From Knufia peltigerae (lineage: Eukaryota; Ascomycota; Eurotiomycetes; Chaetothyriales; Trichomeriaceae): DNA of 64,000 nt. The first letter of the stretch is position 1; every line of letters starts with the position of its first letter. Position numbers and translations under genes: made by a program. The stretch spans positions 124,001-188,000 of the forward strand of contig JAPDRN010000051.1 of the NCBI GenBank assembly GCA_030247855.1. Direction: 5' to 3'. Positions 31,658-43,294 of the stretch are shown in pieces. Below the pieces are notes generated by a model. It saw only the letters and a program-made list of their open reading frames with translations. It ran no database searches and was not told the DNA's origin.

Positions 31658-32616
31658 CTTTGTTCCCGGCGGACAGTTCAAAGCCGGAACTCCGGCTCTC
31701 GGGATCCACGCCAGAGCACCTTGACTGGAGTCCAGGTTCGTCATCTTTCAGATCAAGTAATGCCAGACCTGTCCACTGGCGGAGGAGAGTATTTGCGAAA
31801 GTTGGGATGGCACTTCGAGGTGTCGAACCAGCGCCTGTGTTTTCAGGATCGAGTCACAACCTTAGCCAAAGACACTGTGGTTGAAAGGCTGAAGGTTTGG
31901 GGGAAGCAATTTGGCACAGTACATTCTTGTGTTTCGGGCCATCGCTATCATTCTCTGCTTGCGTGTCTTCTTTCCAGAATACATTCATCAAGTCACCGAG
32001 AGCATCAACAGCCAGACCACGTTCCGCGGCATACCACCGAGGTAGCTGCCATGGGGCGGAGGCATGCTGATGATTGACATTCTTCGACGGGGACAAGATG
32101 ATGAACACGTCGGAGTCTGGGCTCAATATACCTTGGCCAATCACGGCTTGAGGGGAACCGCAAGATGAACTGCTAATCAGACCAACTAACGAATATTGGT
32201 TAGTGGCTGGTGACGGCCCCGTGTGCCTTTCCCAGTGCCCCCTTTTTCCCGCCTCTAACTCGCCTCCGCACTGTGGGCTTCATATCTAACCAGACCACGG
32301 TCGCCGCGGAACCGCACTCTGTCGAGAGAGGATGGATGAATTCTCCAGCTTCACTGGAGTTGTGAGCAGTCCGTCAAAGAGCAGGGTTTTGTTCGTATCA
32401 TACGGAGAAGGTAGTCACACTTCGACGGCCTCCCGCAGAAGCCCCTAGTGTGTTAGATAGTCCTCAGCATTGGAAATCATCTCGTACTGGCACCCATATC
32501 GGCTTTATGCTTGACTTTAACATAAAGAAAAGGGAGGCTAAATATCTACAAGTGTGCCATGGAGACTCCAACGACATCTGGAGACCACAATCCAAATGAT
32601 CCACGAGAGACACACC
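31658..32616. other. Divergent spacer between lactonase and SDR
   Basis: Head-to-head promoters of the lactonase (minus) and the SDR (plus). An ATG-less minus-strand frame at 31854-32144 contains PWQLPRWYAAERGL and looks faintly protein-like, but it has no start or splice support. A TATA-type AGGCTAAATATC lies near 32535. Confidence 0.45.
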
Positions 32617-33630
32617 ATGGCACCCCATTTGAAAACCGCCATCGTGACAGGTAAGGAGCTTGCCTCTCTCTCCTTTGCATGATGGCTCCACAGCTTGTTG
32701 ACCAGCCTCACAGGTGCTTGTAGTGGCATGGGCCTGGCCCTAACACAGCATCTGCTCTCCAAGCCGGATTGGAAAGTCGTGGTGGCGGACGTAAGGCCGG
32801 AGCAATATCGAAAGATCGAATCAACGCTGAATTCGGAGCGGCACATCTTTGTGCACGCCGACGTGGGATCATGGGAGTCGCAAGCCCAACTGTACCAGAG
32901 GGCTTTCGATTGGAGTGGCGGACGCCTGGACTTTCTTGCCGCAAACGCAGGAGTTGTACGCGTGGAACCGCTGGCGGTAACCACCGTTGGTGACCTTGAC
33001 AGCAAGCCGACCAAGCCGGAGATGCTCACCACCCAGATCAATCAGATCGGCGTCTACTACGGCTTGTTATGGTTTATCCATTACGTGCGGCGATCCAAGA
33101 AAGCCCACGCTGACAAGAATGGCGACTACAAGCCCAAAGCAGTCCTAATGTCGTCTTGCACTGCCATCTACCCCTTCCCGTGCGCCGTCGAATATGCCAT
33201 GACCAAGGCAGCCGTGCTGTCGCTGACCCGCAGCACCGCTCACTTCCTATACAAGAGCGACGGCATCGCTTTGAACTGTCTGATGCCGAACTACGTCAAT
33301 ACCCAGCACTATTCGGACGAAACTTGCGACAGATGGGGCCCCGACTGGTTGACACCCTACTCTACCATTCTCCGGGCCTACGACGAGTTGATCTCTGAAG
33401 ACGGCACTGTGGTTCAGGACGGCAAAAGTTCCGGAACGCCAGGCGTCATCAAGGTTGGTCAATCAGTTGAGTGTTCGGTACTCAATCTGCACTATAGACA
33501 CGCGCAGCCTTTTGTCGACGAGAAAGCCGAATTCGTCATTTTGGAGAGCAGCAAGCCGGAAGGTGAATGGTTCAATACCTTCTTATCCCCTATGACCAAG
33601 TATAAAGCCACGGCTACCATCCAGAGCTGA
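32617..33630 (+). CDS. Short-chain dehydrogenase (15-PGDH-like), 2 exons
   Basis: SDR of 316 aa, longer than the 250-aa norm because of a C-terminal extension. Exon 1 (32617-32650) encodes MAPHLKTAIVT and half the glycine motif; exon 2 is 32714-33630. The join makes TGACSGMG (11-18). Further motifs are DVRPEQ after beta-2 (NAD-type Asp), ANAGV, SSCTAIY and YAMTK with the catalytic Tyr/Lys. An in-frame ATG at 32596 would add seven residues; 32617 has the better context (ACCATGG). Such enzymes oxidise secondary alcohols or hydroxy fatty acids. It is divergent from the lactonase and could oxidise the released hydroxyacid; inference. Confidence 0.9.
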
Positions 33631-33812
33631 GCTCCACGATCACGAACAATCTCTGAGCGATTTAGATAGTATCTGGTAACGCCACTTTGCCCTCAGAGAA
33701 TGAATGGACCCATCATTCTTGTGATGGTCAAAAGAAGGACTCTGTGGATGACTGAACCTCCTGCAAGTAACGTAGCCTGGCCTCGCCACTCAAGAACTTG
33801 GGGACGTCTGGA

Positions 33813-36488
33813 TCAAGAAAGAGGGTCACTATAGCTAAGATGGTCGTACAAGAATGAATAGTCATAGGTAGCACCCTGGCCCCAGCTTCGCCATCCAAGG
33901 CCGCCAGGCTGCGTTTGAAGTGATGTGTCCATCTTCAATTCTTGGAGGCGCGAATCCATGGAGATGGCGGTGCACATGATGTGATCCGAACGACCGCCCA
34001 AGTATTTCAGGGCCTCAATGCAACCCGATGCATTTTCGATCAAATCCAGAATGTTTGTGTTTGTCCTAAGCCAGACCAGCTGATCAGGATCGAGACTGGG
34101 CTCTTTGGTGCACGTAATCCAAAAGAGCAGAATCTCACAGGACCTTGTGATACTTTGGTAGAGTACCTCCGACCATGGCTCAGTAGTCAGTGCACCTTGG
34201 TCAGCAAAGAAAAAGAACTTGTCCTCATGTGCACAGCTCATGCTGCAAAAGTCGGGCAGGATTGCTACGCTGGCCACTCTCGATATGGCATAAGCGTTAT
34301 CTTTTCGAAGGCCCCAAACCAAAGCAGACGATTGGCGCAGCGAGCGCTGAACGGATTCGGATTGGCCAGTCTCATCAATAAGTTCGATATGACGAGCCAG
34401 GATCAGGCAAGCCAAATGCCAATGACTACATATCATGAGATACCATGACTTGAGCTTCAAGGACAGTTGGGCAAGGTGAACCCTACAATCCTCGAGAAAT
34501 TCGGCATACTGCTTCGTCACATATTGGTAGATTTGGCACGTTTCCCCAATGTGTTTTTCGAGGTCGTACGGGGCCGAGGCACTGGCTGTACTGGTCTGTA
34601 TGACGGGTAACCTCCGCCAAAGAAGATTCTTCAGTGCGAGGACCTCCTGCAGCACTCGTGCCGCCACCTCGTCCGTCCATGGCCATCGTGGAGCTGCCAT
34701 ACCAAACTTACAGACCGATTCGGGAGCCAGAGAATCCCACATGCTCACTGCTCGATTTGCACTGAACACCGCCTCCGAGGCGGAATACTCTGACGGCTCC
34801 ACATCCTCGATCTCAAAGACGGATTCCTGGTCGGGAATGACTGGAAGCCGGTCTTTCATGACTGCCGTTGTGGTGTCACACATGACTCCGAAACGAAACA
34901 TGACACTGAAAGCCAGATAGCCTTGCCGAGGAATGGATTTCGGTAACACGAGCCCTCTCCGTGGAATAGAATCGGCGGCTTTGTTCGCCGTTGCAACGAT
35001 GTCTCTCTTCCAGGAGAGAAGCTGTCGGACCGCAAGTACGGTATGATCAAGAGGACTGTGAGCCCCAGGCGACCGTGGTGAAGTGGATTCTTGGTGAGTT
35101 GGACTCGTGCCAAAAGGGTTCTTGTCGGCAACCCGAGGTTTGCGAAACCATGAGAATAACAGCTGTGCGAGGATCACTTGAAACGATTTGAGACCCAGAC
35201 AGCTGTGAAGCGCATCCTCAGCCTCTCGCTGCAATTCTTGCTGCAAAGGGGATTGGACATGTCCAAATTTTATCCCAGCAGTGTGAATGGCCCACTGATC
35301 TGTGAATTCTGCGGACTTAGCTTGGTCTGGCTGAAGCCATTGGCTGGCAAACGCCATGACAGCGTATGTGAAAGCATTTGAAGCTTTGTCACTGTCTTGC
35401 TGACTGAGAGGTTGCCTGCGAAGCGGGTCGAGCATCTTGTCGAGATTTTTGGCCAGTTGCAAGAAACTGAAGCTCCCACGGAGCGGGGTGTGGTCTTGCA
35501 TATATCGCCAGTTCCATCCTTGAAAGTAGAGTGAAGGGATGTTCTCAAAACTTTCGAGATATATTTGGAGGAGCTTTCTGGAAATCAGACCTTTGGTGTA
35601 GCTCTGTACTAGCTGGAACTCCTGGCTACTGACTTCTACTTCCCTCGATGGAGTGGAAAGGCCTATGGGAGAGTAATGGACAGGCTGGTAAATCGATCGA
35701 TCTGCTTCAAACGAGCCATGAGGCGCGCCTCGGATCTCTGCGGCATGGCCTGGACCTGCAGTGGCGGTTGTCACGTACTCTTCTATGCCCTTTGGAATTT
35801 CGGTGGACAATGTGTAACCGAAACTTGGTAGATGAGCGCGCCATGATGACGATGATGATGATGGCGGTTCCCAGGTGTCAAAGGTCATCACAGTCCCTGC
35901 CTCGTCGAGCCTTTTCGACAGTAGGAAGCCTTCTTCTCCACTAACGTCAGAAGTCGGAATTTCGGACGGACTAGTAACCAGCCAATGAAAGGATTGAGGC
36001 GCGCAGTCAAATGTGTGAGCGGTTGTTCCCAACATATCGCCTGTCCAGGGAAGAGAACCACTGTCAATCGCTAAATCAGTGGAGCCCACATCCTGCGCAT
36101 GGTGGCAATCTCCATGGCCGGAAGCCGGTTGAATTGGAGCGTCCATGGGCATGTCTCCTGACGGGCTCGCAGGCTGTGGACGCAGACGCGGCATCCTGAG
36201 AGGCTGCAAATCTTGTTCGTAGTGAACGAAATCGTAGTCTTTGGAGAACTTTTGTTTCAGCCTTTCCGGTAGTGATCCACGCGGGAGTTGCTGGAGCCAG
36301 TTGAATGTGCATTTTCTTTTCGATTTCTGGCAGCTTGAGCAGGCCACCGCCTGTGCGGCACCACGCTGCAACGGATTTGCGCCATTTGTCACCGCGTCGC
36401 AGGCCCGTCGACCTTGGCGGCAACGGTCGCAGCTCTGATATTGCTTTCTCGGCCTTGCCATATGGTTATGCGTCCTGGTCGTCACCAT
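33813..36488 (-). CDS. Zn(II)2Cys6 transcription factor with enlarged zinc loop, intronless
   Basis: Single-exon nuclear protein of 891 aa. The zinc cluster is C20, C23, C30, then a 19-residue loop (usual 5-12) to C50, C53, C60, followed by the basic tail QKSKRKCTFNW. A long Pro/Ser-rich linker follows, then a fungal middle domain (LLQIYLESFENIPSLYF onward) and EKHIGETCQIYQYVTK further on. Length and lack of introns are unlike the four other C6 genes in the window, which all have two to seven exons. It lies tail-to-tail with the SDR (182 bp apart) and head-to-head, across 1.1 kb, with the TRI12-type transporter, so regulating that transporter is plausible. Confidence 0.93.
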   Translation of the reverse strand: MVTTRTHNHMARPRKQYQSCDRCRQGRRACDAVTNGANPLQRGAAQAVACSSCQKSKRKCTFNWLQQLPRGSLPERLKQKFSKDYDFVHYEQDLQPLRMPRLRPQPASPSGDMPMDAPIQPASGHGDCHHAQDVGSTDLAIDSGSLPWTGDMLGTTAHTFDCAPQSFHWLVTSPSEIPTSDVSGEEGFLLSKRLDEAGTVMTFDTWEPPSSSSSSWRAHLPSFGYTLSTEIPKGIEEYVTTATAGPGHAAEIRGAPHGSFEADRSIYQPVHYSPIGLSTPSREVEVSSQEFQLVQSYTKGLISRKLLQIYLESFENIPSLYFQGWNWRYMQDHTPLRGSFSFLQLAKNLDKMLDPLRRQPLSQQDSDKASNAFTYAVMAFASQWLQPDQAKSAEFTDQWAIHTAGIKFGHVQSPLQQELQREAEDALHSCLGLKSFQVILAQLLFSWFRKPRVADKNPFGTSPTHQESTSPRSPGAHSPLDHTVLAVRQLLSWKRDIVATANKAADSIPRRGLVLPKSIPRQGYLAFSVMFRFGVMCDTTTAVMKDRLPVIPDQESVFEIEDVEPSEYSASEAVFSANRAVSMWDSLAPESVCKFGMAAPRWPWTDEVAARVLQEVLALKNLLWRRLPVIQTSTASASAPYDLEKHIGETCQIYQYVTKQYAEFLEDCRVHLAQLSLKLKSWYLMICSHWHLACLILARHIELIDETGQSESVQRSLRQSSALVWGLRKDNAYAISRVASVAILPDFCSMSCAHEDKFFFFADQGALTTEPWSEVLYQSITRSCEILLFWITCTKEPSLDPDQLVWLRTNTNILDLIENASGCIEALKYLGGRSDHIMCTAISMDSRLQELKMDTSLQTQPGGLGWRSWGQGATYDYSFLYDHLSYSDPLS

Positions 36489-37618
36489 GCATGTCTCAAC
36501 CTAGGCCGCTGACTACCGTAGGATCTTGCGCTTGGAGGAGGGAATAGGGCAGAAGCACCTTCAGGTAGTTTTGGAAAGCTGCCGAGGAGTAAGGCTCGAC
36601 CTACTCACCACCGTCGCCACCCCTCGCTCGCCCACCCGTTGGTCATAGGCATATCACGTGCCACGGTTGTTGTTTTCTCTGCGTCACAATGCGGTTCCAC
36701 TAAGACTGTCATTGGCTCGATGTCGATGTCACCAAGGATGTGGGACGCACCAAGCTCTTCAGTCAGAATTCCTAGTCTTTTTCGATTCAGTCTCGAAGGA
36801 TGGTTCCGCCAGAGCGATAATTGGCCGATCAGGTTGTGTGACTACCTCGGCGACTTTCAAATGATGGGAGGCAATGCGTGATGGCCGACACAAATACACC
36901 CCGGCAGGATCGACACCAGGAACTTTCACAAAGCAAACGCCTTTGCTACTGTAACTGCACGGGCGACGGATATTGGAATGACCGTGACATCGTCGGCTAA
37001 TCCAGCATTGATCCCCTCTAAGATGAATTGACTTACGAAAGATTCTTCGAGCCCACAGCTATTCTACGTATAGAAACCCCCTTTTTTCTTCTCCCTAGCA
37101 AAAAACCAAAAGAAAAGCCGAAGAGTAGCCAGAGAGGAGGAAAAACGAGGAGAGAACACGAACCAAACAGAATCACCCCACCCTAGCACTTCAAACATTG
37201 ATCACAGGTATCCCGCAGTCATCGTATACAACCGGTGCCCACCAGCGTCGAGACCCAGTCAGCCTTTGATGACTAGTACTTGAGCAGCTCTTACCCAGAT
37301 GAGCTTCTCATTGGCTTTAGACCCATCGCGCAAATTCAATACCTCCCCGCAGCAACTCCAGACCATGAGTTCCCGAGACGGCTTCTTAGCCCCAGCTCCC
37401 CCAGAATGGGGCTGCCTCGGTGACTAGCTATACGAGTTTCGGCTTTGAGTCGAGGCACCAGGAGATATCGAACCAAAACACTGATATAACACCACCCCGG
37501 CCTTGTTCAAGCACGCGCTTTTTTCCTGATCAAGGTCCGTAAGTTCGAAAGACAACAGTGCAATCTAGGCAAGAGGACAACAGAACTGACTCTCCTTGGA
37601 CCAAGTTGCACCGCTACC
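36489..37618. promoter_or_regulatory. Large divergent promoter between C6 regulator and TRI12-type transporter
   Basis: 1.13 kb without a gene. A pyrimidine tract (CCCCCTTTTTTCTTCTCCC) lies at about 37077-37095, followed by an A-rich run, a composition common in strong fungal promoters and long 5' leaders. Confidence 0.5.
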
Positions 37619-39877
37619 ATGGCCGATTCGGGTCTTCGACACCGTGGTCACCACGACCACAATTCTGCCGAGCTTACTGAACTTCAACGCCTCGAACTCG
37701 AGCACGCTCAACGAGATACCGGCGCTCTTGAAGATCTCCAGAACTCGGATGCCCTCGTCACCGATCAATCCGAGTTCACTGGACGGTATTACTTCCGAAT
37801 GGCAACAGCATGTTTCTCTATCAGTATGGGTACTACTGGTTCATACTTCGGCTTCACCTGCCCGGCATCTCTGCTGACCTACATCAATGAGGATATTGGT
37901 AAGCATCTCCCCGCCCAGTGGCAGTGAAGGGATTCAGTCTTACTGACTTGAACAACAGGACCCAGCAACAACGCTAGCTTGGTCTCCATCATCTGGACTG
38001 CTGCTTGTGCCATTTCGATTATTCTTTTCGGTCGATTGTCTGATAAGTTCGGCCGAAGATGGTTTGTCGTTGGAGCTTCATTCATGGGTGTTATCGGAGG
38101 TATCATTGCCTCTCGGGCTCAGAACATGGATACACTCGTCGGCGCAAATGTAAGTCTCTATTAGTCACTTACCGTGAGCGAAAGGGCGGTTTACTGAATC
38201 TTTCTAGGTCTTGATCGGTCTCTCTGGTGGTGTCCACACCTGTTATGGTCTGACCATGGGTGAACTCGTCCCCAACCGCTACAAGACAGCAGCCTTTTCC
38301 GCGGTCGTGGTTCTGTGTTTCGTTGGTATCTCCTTTGCGCCAATCATTGGTGGGTTACGTCTTGGTGACACCGAAATCGTCTTCGTCTCTAACGTTTGAA
38401 ACAGGCTTCAGGCTCATTAAGCTTGGTCCAGGATGGAGATTCATCTACTATATCTACATCATCTTCATGGCTATCGCGACCACCTCGCAATTCTTCTTCT
38501 ACAAGCCGCCGTCATTTAAGCAGCTTCACGGTGGAAAGCGAACCATCATGCAAGAAGTCAAGCGTATTGACTTCGTCGGATTGTTCCTTCTGACCGCCGG
38601 AATCGTGCTCTTCATCCTCGGTATCTCGTGGGGTGGTCAACCCGTTCCATGGAAGTCGGCACAGATTCTCTGCCTTCTTATCATCGGCTTTGTGCTCTGT
38701 GTGCTGTTTGTTCTTTGGGGTAAGGTCTTCCCCCGATTCGATATACACTTCGTGAGACTGACGATATCGCTCAACAGAGATCTACTCCAACGTGCCGAAT
38801 CCTCTCATGCCTATGTATTTCTTCAAAGATATCAAAGGATTTACCTGCTTGGCAATTATCGATGCGATTTCCGGAGCTGGATATGTTGCGCCTTCCGTCA
38901 TCTGGCCTATGCGTACGTATATGTTCATCTTCACTGTTTCAACCGCGAGGTTGACCTTCATCTCACAGAGGTCGCCAATATCTACGCTGCTGGTTCCAAT
39001 CCTGTCGGCTGGGAAGAACAGGCATGGTTGACCTCAGCCGTGACATTCGCCATCGTCGGAGGTATCGTGTTCTGGGGAGCTGTTCTGCCAATCATCAAGC
39101 ATGTCAAGAAACAAATGATCCTGATGGCATTGATGGTGCTCGCCTTCTCCGGAGGTCTCATTGCCTCGAGCAGAGACAACAAAGGTCGAAATGCGGCATT
39201 TGCCTTCCTGTCAATGTTTGCCGATGGTATGCTCGAGATCACACCACTGTCATTGGTGCAAATTTCTGCCAACGATGCCGATCTAGGCACGGTCTTCGGT
39301 AAGTACTTGTTCGCCAACATGCCTAGTAAGAACTTTGTGCTAGCATGAAAATTCAGGAATCATCTGTCTCTTCAGAACTGTCAATGGCTCGATCTTCACT
39401 GCCATCTACCTAGCCATCTTCCAAAACACACTCCCCAAGGAAATCGCCAAGCTTGTCCCCAGCGCCGTCGAGGCCGCTGGACTTCCCTCCTCATCTCTTG
39501 GTGAACTAATGACGGCTGTCGGTGTGGGTACCGCCGATGCTTTGAACGCAGTTCCTGGCATGACCGGCGGCATCCTAAATGCCACTCTCGATGCTCTTGT
39601 CGATGCAAAGACTGCTTCCTTCTCCTACATGTACTATGCCACCATCCCAGTCAATGTCATTATGTTGGGTGCAGTTCTTTTGATGAAGGACTACGACAAG
39701 CTTCTTACTACTCACGTCCCTCGACAAGTCTACGCCAATGGTGAAGGTGTTGAGCACCACGAGAAGGTCGGCGACGTTGAGGGAAGCCGCGCACACCCAA
39801 GCTCCGAGAAGGGACAGAACCTTGAGATTGAAGCTGCTGGGGCTGGCAGTAACTCCGACCGCGAAGATGTCCGCTAA
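37619..39877 (+). CDS. MFS efflux transporter of the TRI12/siderophore-type 14-TM family, 7 exons
   Basis: Plasma-membrane transporter of 637 aa. Exons are 37619-37898, 37959-38149, 38208-38349, 38405-38719, 38778-38912, 38969-39298 and 39357-39877 (sum divisible by three). After a 55-residue charged N-terminus, hydrophobic helices follow. The MFS loop GRLSDKFGRRWF lies between TM2 and TM3, then GGVHTCYGLTMGELVPNRYK, SGAGYVAPSVIWPMQVANI, and the C-terminal signature THVPRQVYANGEG. A long extracytoplasmic segment (PSSSLGELMTAVGVGTADAL) precedes the last TM, as in TRI12. Likely role is efflux of a toxic metabolite or substrate. A broken paralogue lies at 23.1-24.2 kb. Confidence 0.93.
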
Positions 39878-40525
39878 ACAGACATTTCGCGAGCTTTTTC
39901 TAAGGTCCTTCCTTAATACTCAGGCCTGAAGTGGTGATGGGATGGATGTATGCACTTTATAGTGTCATGAGCACCTCAAGGCCGTGGAAGACGTGTATTT
40001 AGCTACCGAGGAGACAAGTGTTGTCGCATGTATATACCTATTCAAATAGGCGCAGCTTGCAAATCTCGCATTGAGACACTTCCAATGCAATGAATCGTTC
40101 AGATGCTGATAGTCGCACCGACTGGACATATTTGTTCAGTAAAGGTATCCTTTGTATAGGCGTGGGATCGCACTCTACCGTCCCTTCCTTTCTATTGACT
40201 CCTGATTTGATGAACGACGGGATGTCCAGCACTGATGGTCCGCGAAAATGCTGTAAACAGCCACATGCTACTGAAAGCGAGGCATTTGGTCATACGTTGG
40301 TGATCATCATTGCTTGCTTTGAGAAATCCCTCGTGTACAAAACTGCCAAAGCATCTTTTCTCTAATTCTCACTAATTTCTATGCAGCCTGCTACCGCGGA
40401 GGACTAGCTCAACCTCGAGAATGTGTAGAATTCTCGACAAGTACAAGTTGTCCACGTCCGAATCGTTGGCCAAGATGTTTGATGCTGCCATTCTGTATTC
40501 CGAGAAGGCATTGTTTGGCACTGTG
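39878..40525. other. Convergent intergenic spacer
   Basis: 3' flanks of two convergent transporter genes. No gene is supported. Confidence 0.5.
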
Positions 40526-42651
40526 TTACAGCGTATACCGATATGTAGGAGCTCTATCTCCCATGTCAAGTATTTGTTCCTCCGAGTGTTCAGCGCTGTT
40601 ACGCCCACCCTCTGATTCTCGTGTCTTGTTGATGTGGCGACATATTAGGTAATATGACCCCATGCTCAAGATTGACAGAGCATTGAACCCAAGTACAAGA
40701 GAATGCCCAAGCCGATAGCGCGGAGCGTCTGTTTTATGGTAGAAATTGGAAGCTGCTGCGCCTCCCATTGTACCAAATCCTACGCTCAATACGTCAGCCA
40801 GAAATCCCACCGCTCGGGACTAGATCATTCAACGCACCAATTTGTATCGCCATTCCAGTTGCACGTTTGGCGTTGGGAGCATAGTTGTTTGAGGAAAGAG
40901 TGAGAAGGCCAGGGAACGCTAGCCATGGTTTTAGATTGCGCCTCGACCAGGAGGTTTGTAGTGGAACGTACCGGGATATATACCACACGTGGCAATAAAA
41001 CATCCTGCATACGTCAAGCCGGGGATGAAAGAGGATGGCGCGACGGCAAGGAGGAACCCGACAAAGACAGCAGCGAAAGATAACAGGACGAATAGTGATC
41101 TTCGCCCGGTGAGGTCTGAGTAGTAGCCTGCGAGGATGCAGCAGACGGCGGCAGCTGTGTAGACGGGCACAGTCAGGAGCTGAGCATGTTCAGCGCTGTA
41201 TCCGAGACCGTTGATGATGGTGGGAAGAAAGAGTGAAATGGCATAAACCGCAACAGCCTGTTTGACGCTCGTTATCAACTGCCAGGTATTCAGAGAACGA
41301 TACGCACATTGCCCCAGTATCCAACACAGTGGAATAAGGTCTACACCACATTTAGTCTGGGCGAGTACAAGGCTCCGAGTGGACATACCTGCCAATCTGT
41401 GAACGCTGCCCATACGTACTTCCATTTGAACCGGCTTGTCAGGTGAGGCTCTCCGGAGGCCGAATTGTATTGGGGCCGGTCGATCTGCAACTGTGCGATC
41501 GCCAGGGATCTCTCGCTGTCGCTCAGGAACCTAGCCTTTGAAGGCTCGTCTGGTATAATCCAATAAGCCATGACAGCAACGATGACGGTGAGGATTCCCT
41601 CTAAGATAAATCTATGTTATCTGTTAGTGTAGAAGTATAAGGTTCCGTGTACATCACACGAACATCCATCTCCAGCCGTGAAGGCCGCAAACACCGTCCA
41701 TCTTTACAATTAAGTACGCCAGTAATCCTGAAAAGGCTCCAGCTACAGACGCAGACGCGAAGACCAGGGCCAGCCGTAGCTGTGCATCTGCTCGCGTGTA
41801 CCTGAGAGGAGTTCGGTAAGCTCTGTCTTCATCTTGTACATGTTGAAGTTGTTCTTCGCCAGGTAAAGCAAGCACGCCGATTAACTCACCACAAAGATAC
41901 ATAAAAAGTTATCCCAGGAACTGAATATGGTTAGCTGTTTGGCAGAAGGTATTTTTGAACTATTAAACGTACATAGCCCGGCCTCCGCTACACCTATACA
42001 CCGTATTAGCTTTAGATTTCTTAATATCCTTGAATTAATGTGCATTTACCAAGGAAAAACCTCGCCACGAGCAATCCCGAGTAGCCCTGAACGATGCCTG
42101 TCAAAGTCATCACGATACCTACTCCAAGTTAGTGATTAGTCGAACACCTAGACCAGCTACTTACCCCATACAACCATTATCGAAGGTAGCCAAATACTAG
42201 GCTTGAACCTGACTAGCAAAGCATTGCAGACCGGTTCGAAGAAGCAGTAGGGAAAGAAGAATATTGTCAAACACCTAGTTTTATTCAGTTTTCCCTGCCG
42301 AGGTCCATGCGGCAGCCGTCTCACCAGTTGTACTCGTTCCCGGTGAGGTGAAGATCTTTAGAAAGGCCTTGGATATTAGCATTGCCGATGCTGCCTTCAC
42401 AACGATTAGCAAAGGCGACTGGCATAGGCGGGGGTATGATCCGAACCTCTATCGAGGAAACTCAACAGGTAAAGCACAGCCAATATTGGAATGATGCGCA
42501 CGTCAAGCTTTCGAAGAAGCTTTTTGTATTTTTTCTCGTCATCAGCATCAACTTGATGTGAAGTCTTGCTTGCTGGCTTTGGGAGCTTTCCCACAATGTT
42601 TTCTTCGTGGTGGCAGATGTCTTCATTCTTGAGCGGGTCTTTCAGATCCAT
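40526..42651 (-). CDS. MFS transporter, Dal5/anion:cation symporter type, 12 exons
   Basis: Plasma-membrane symporter of 508 aa rebuilt from 12 exons: 42651-42447, 42394-42325, 42274-42165, 42118-42050, 41993-41973, 41920-41890, 41801-41658, 41611-41389, 41340-41308, 41257-40972, 40918-40838 and 40779-40526; the sum divides by three. Three exons are only 21, 31 and 33 nt. Joins recreate family motifs: YLLSFLDRGSIGNANIQGL, EAGLFPGITFYVSLWYTRA, GWRWMFVFILEGILT, and SNNYAPNAKRATGMAIQIG. The family imports allantoate, nicotinate, hydroxy- and sugar acids. It is divergent from the IlvD/EDD dehydratase, so the substrate is probably an acid metabolised by that enzyme. Weak donors (GTTCGG, GTGATG) leave one or two borders uncertain. 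Confidence 0.88.
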
Positions 42652-43294
42652 CTTGGAATGCAGAGGAAAAGAGAGGCCAGCAGGCTCAAAGGGTGGCCGG
42701 CATAGCACATATCTATAAGGACGAATGCTTCTTTGACCAGAATGGGGGCCCAGTAACTGTTGCTCTCTCCCTTTCACGCTTTCTACAGTCCATGGTGGTG
42801 GCTGGTGGGTCAGGGGCCGCCTTGATTATCCTGCCACCACCGGCTACGGCCCACATCTTCAATTGAGGCTGCAAAGCCTTCAACATTGCGAGCAACCATG
42901 ACCGTTCGATTTATGATAACGAATGAGTCTGGCAGAATATGATACAAAACTTGTTCGATCGGGTGCGGTGTCATTACCGTTGCCGGTGGTCATCGCCGTA
43001 ACCGACTCCGTCAGCCAATAGCAGGACAATAGTGTTGTGGGCCTCGTGCCATGCTGGGGTCGCCCCTTTACGTGTATCTCAGGTGGTCATGCCCTAGCCC
43101 ACCACAAGGTCAGCTTCACAGATATGCCGATTCACCTCATGAGGCTAGCCAATGGCAAAATCGATATATCACTCTCATAAACATATCTTGCACAAAGTTC
43201 TCATTGCATGCGAACACAAACTCTTCATTTCCAGAGCGCAAGGTCGACTATTCCAATTGCATCTATTAACATTCCTCTACCAGAGTGTCTGAGA
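42652..43294. promoter_or_regulatory. Divergent promoter between MFS transporter and IlvD/EDD dehydratase
   Basis: This 643-bp head-to-head spacer probably coordinates uptake and dehydration. A TATA-like CGATATATCA lies at about 43162-43171, roughly 130 bp before the dehydratase ATG. No operator is proven. Confidence 0.55.

Noticed and set aside
20080..33630. Secondary-metabolite cluster reading (SnoaL, BVMO, SDRs, TRI12 pump)
   Set aside because: No polyketide synthase, NRPS, terpene cyclase or other backbone enzyme occurs in the window; catabolism explains the set better. A backbone gene outside the window cannot be excluded.
33942..34448. 168-residue plus-strand frame
   Set aside because: It is antisense to the intact C6 regulator and has no family-like motif.
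41778..41801. Short GTACACG..CACAG 'intron' in the Dal5-like transporter
   Set aside because: At 24 nt it is too short, and the sequence encodes the conserved YTRADAQLR. The true acceptor is the CTCTCAG just before it.
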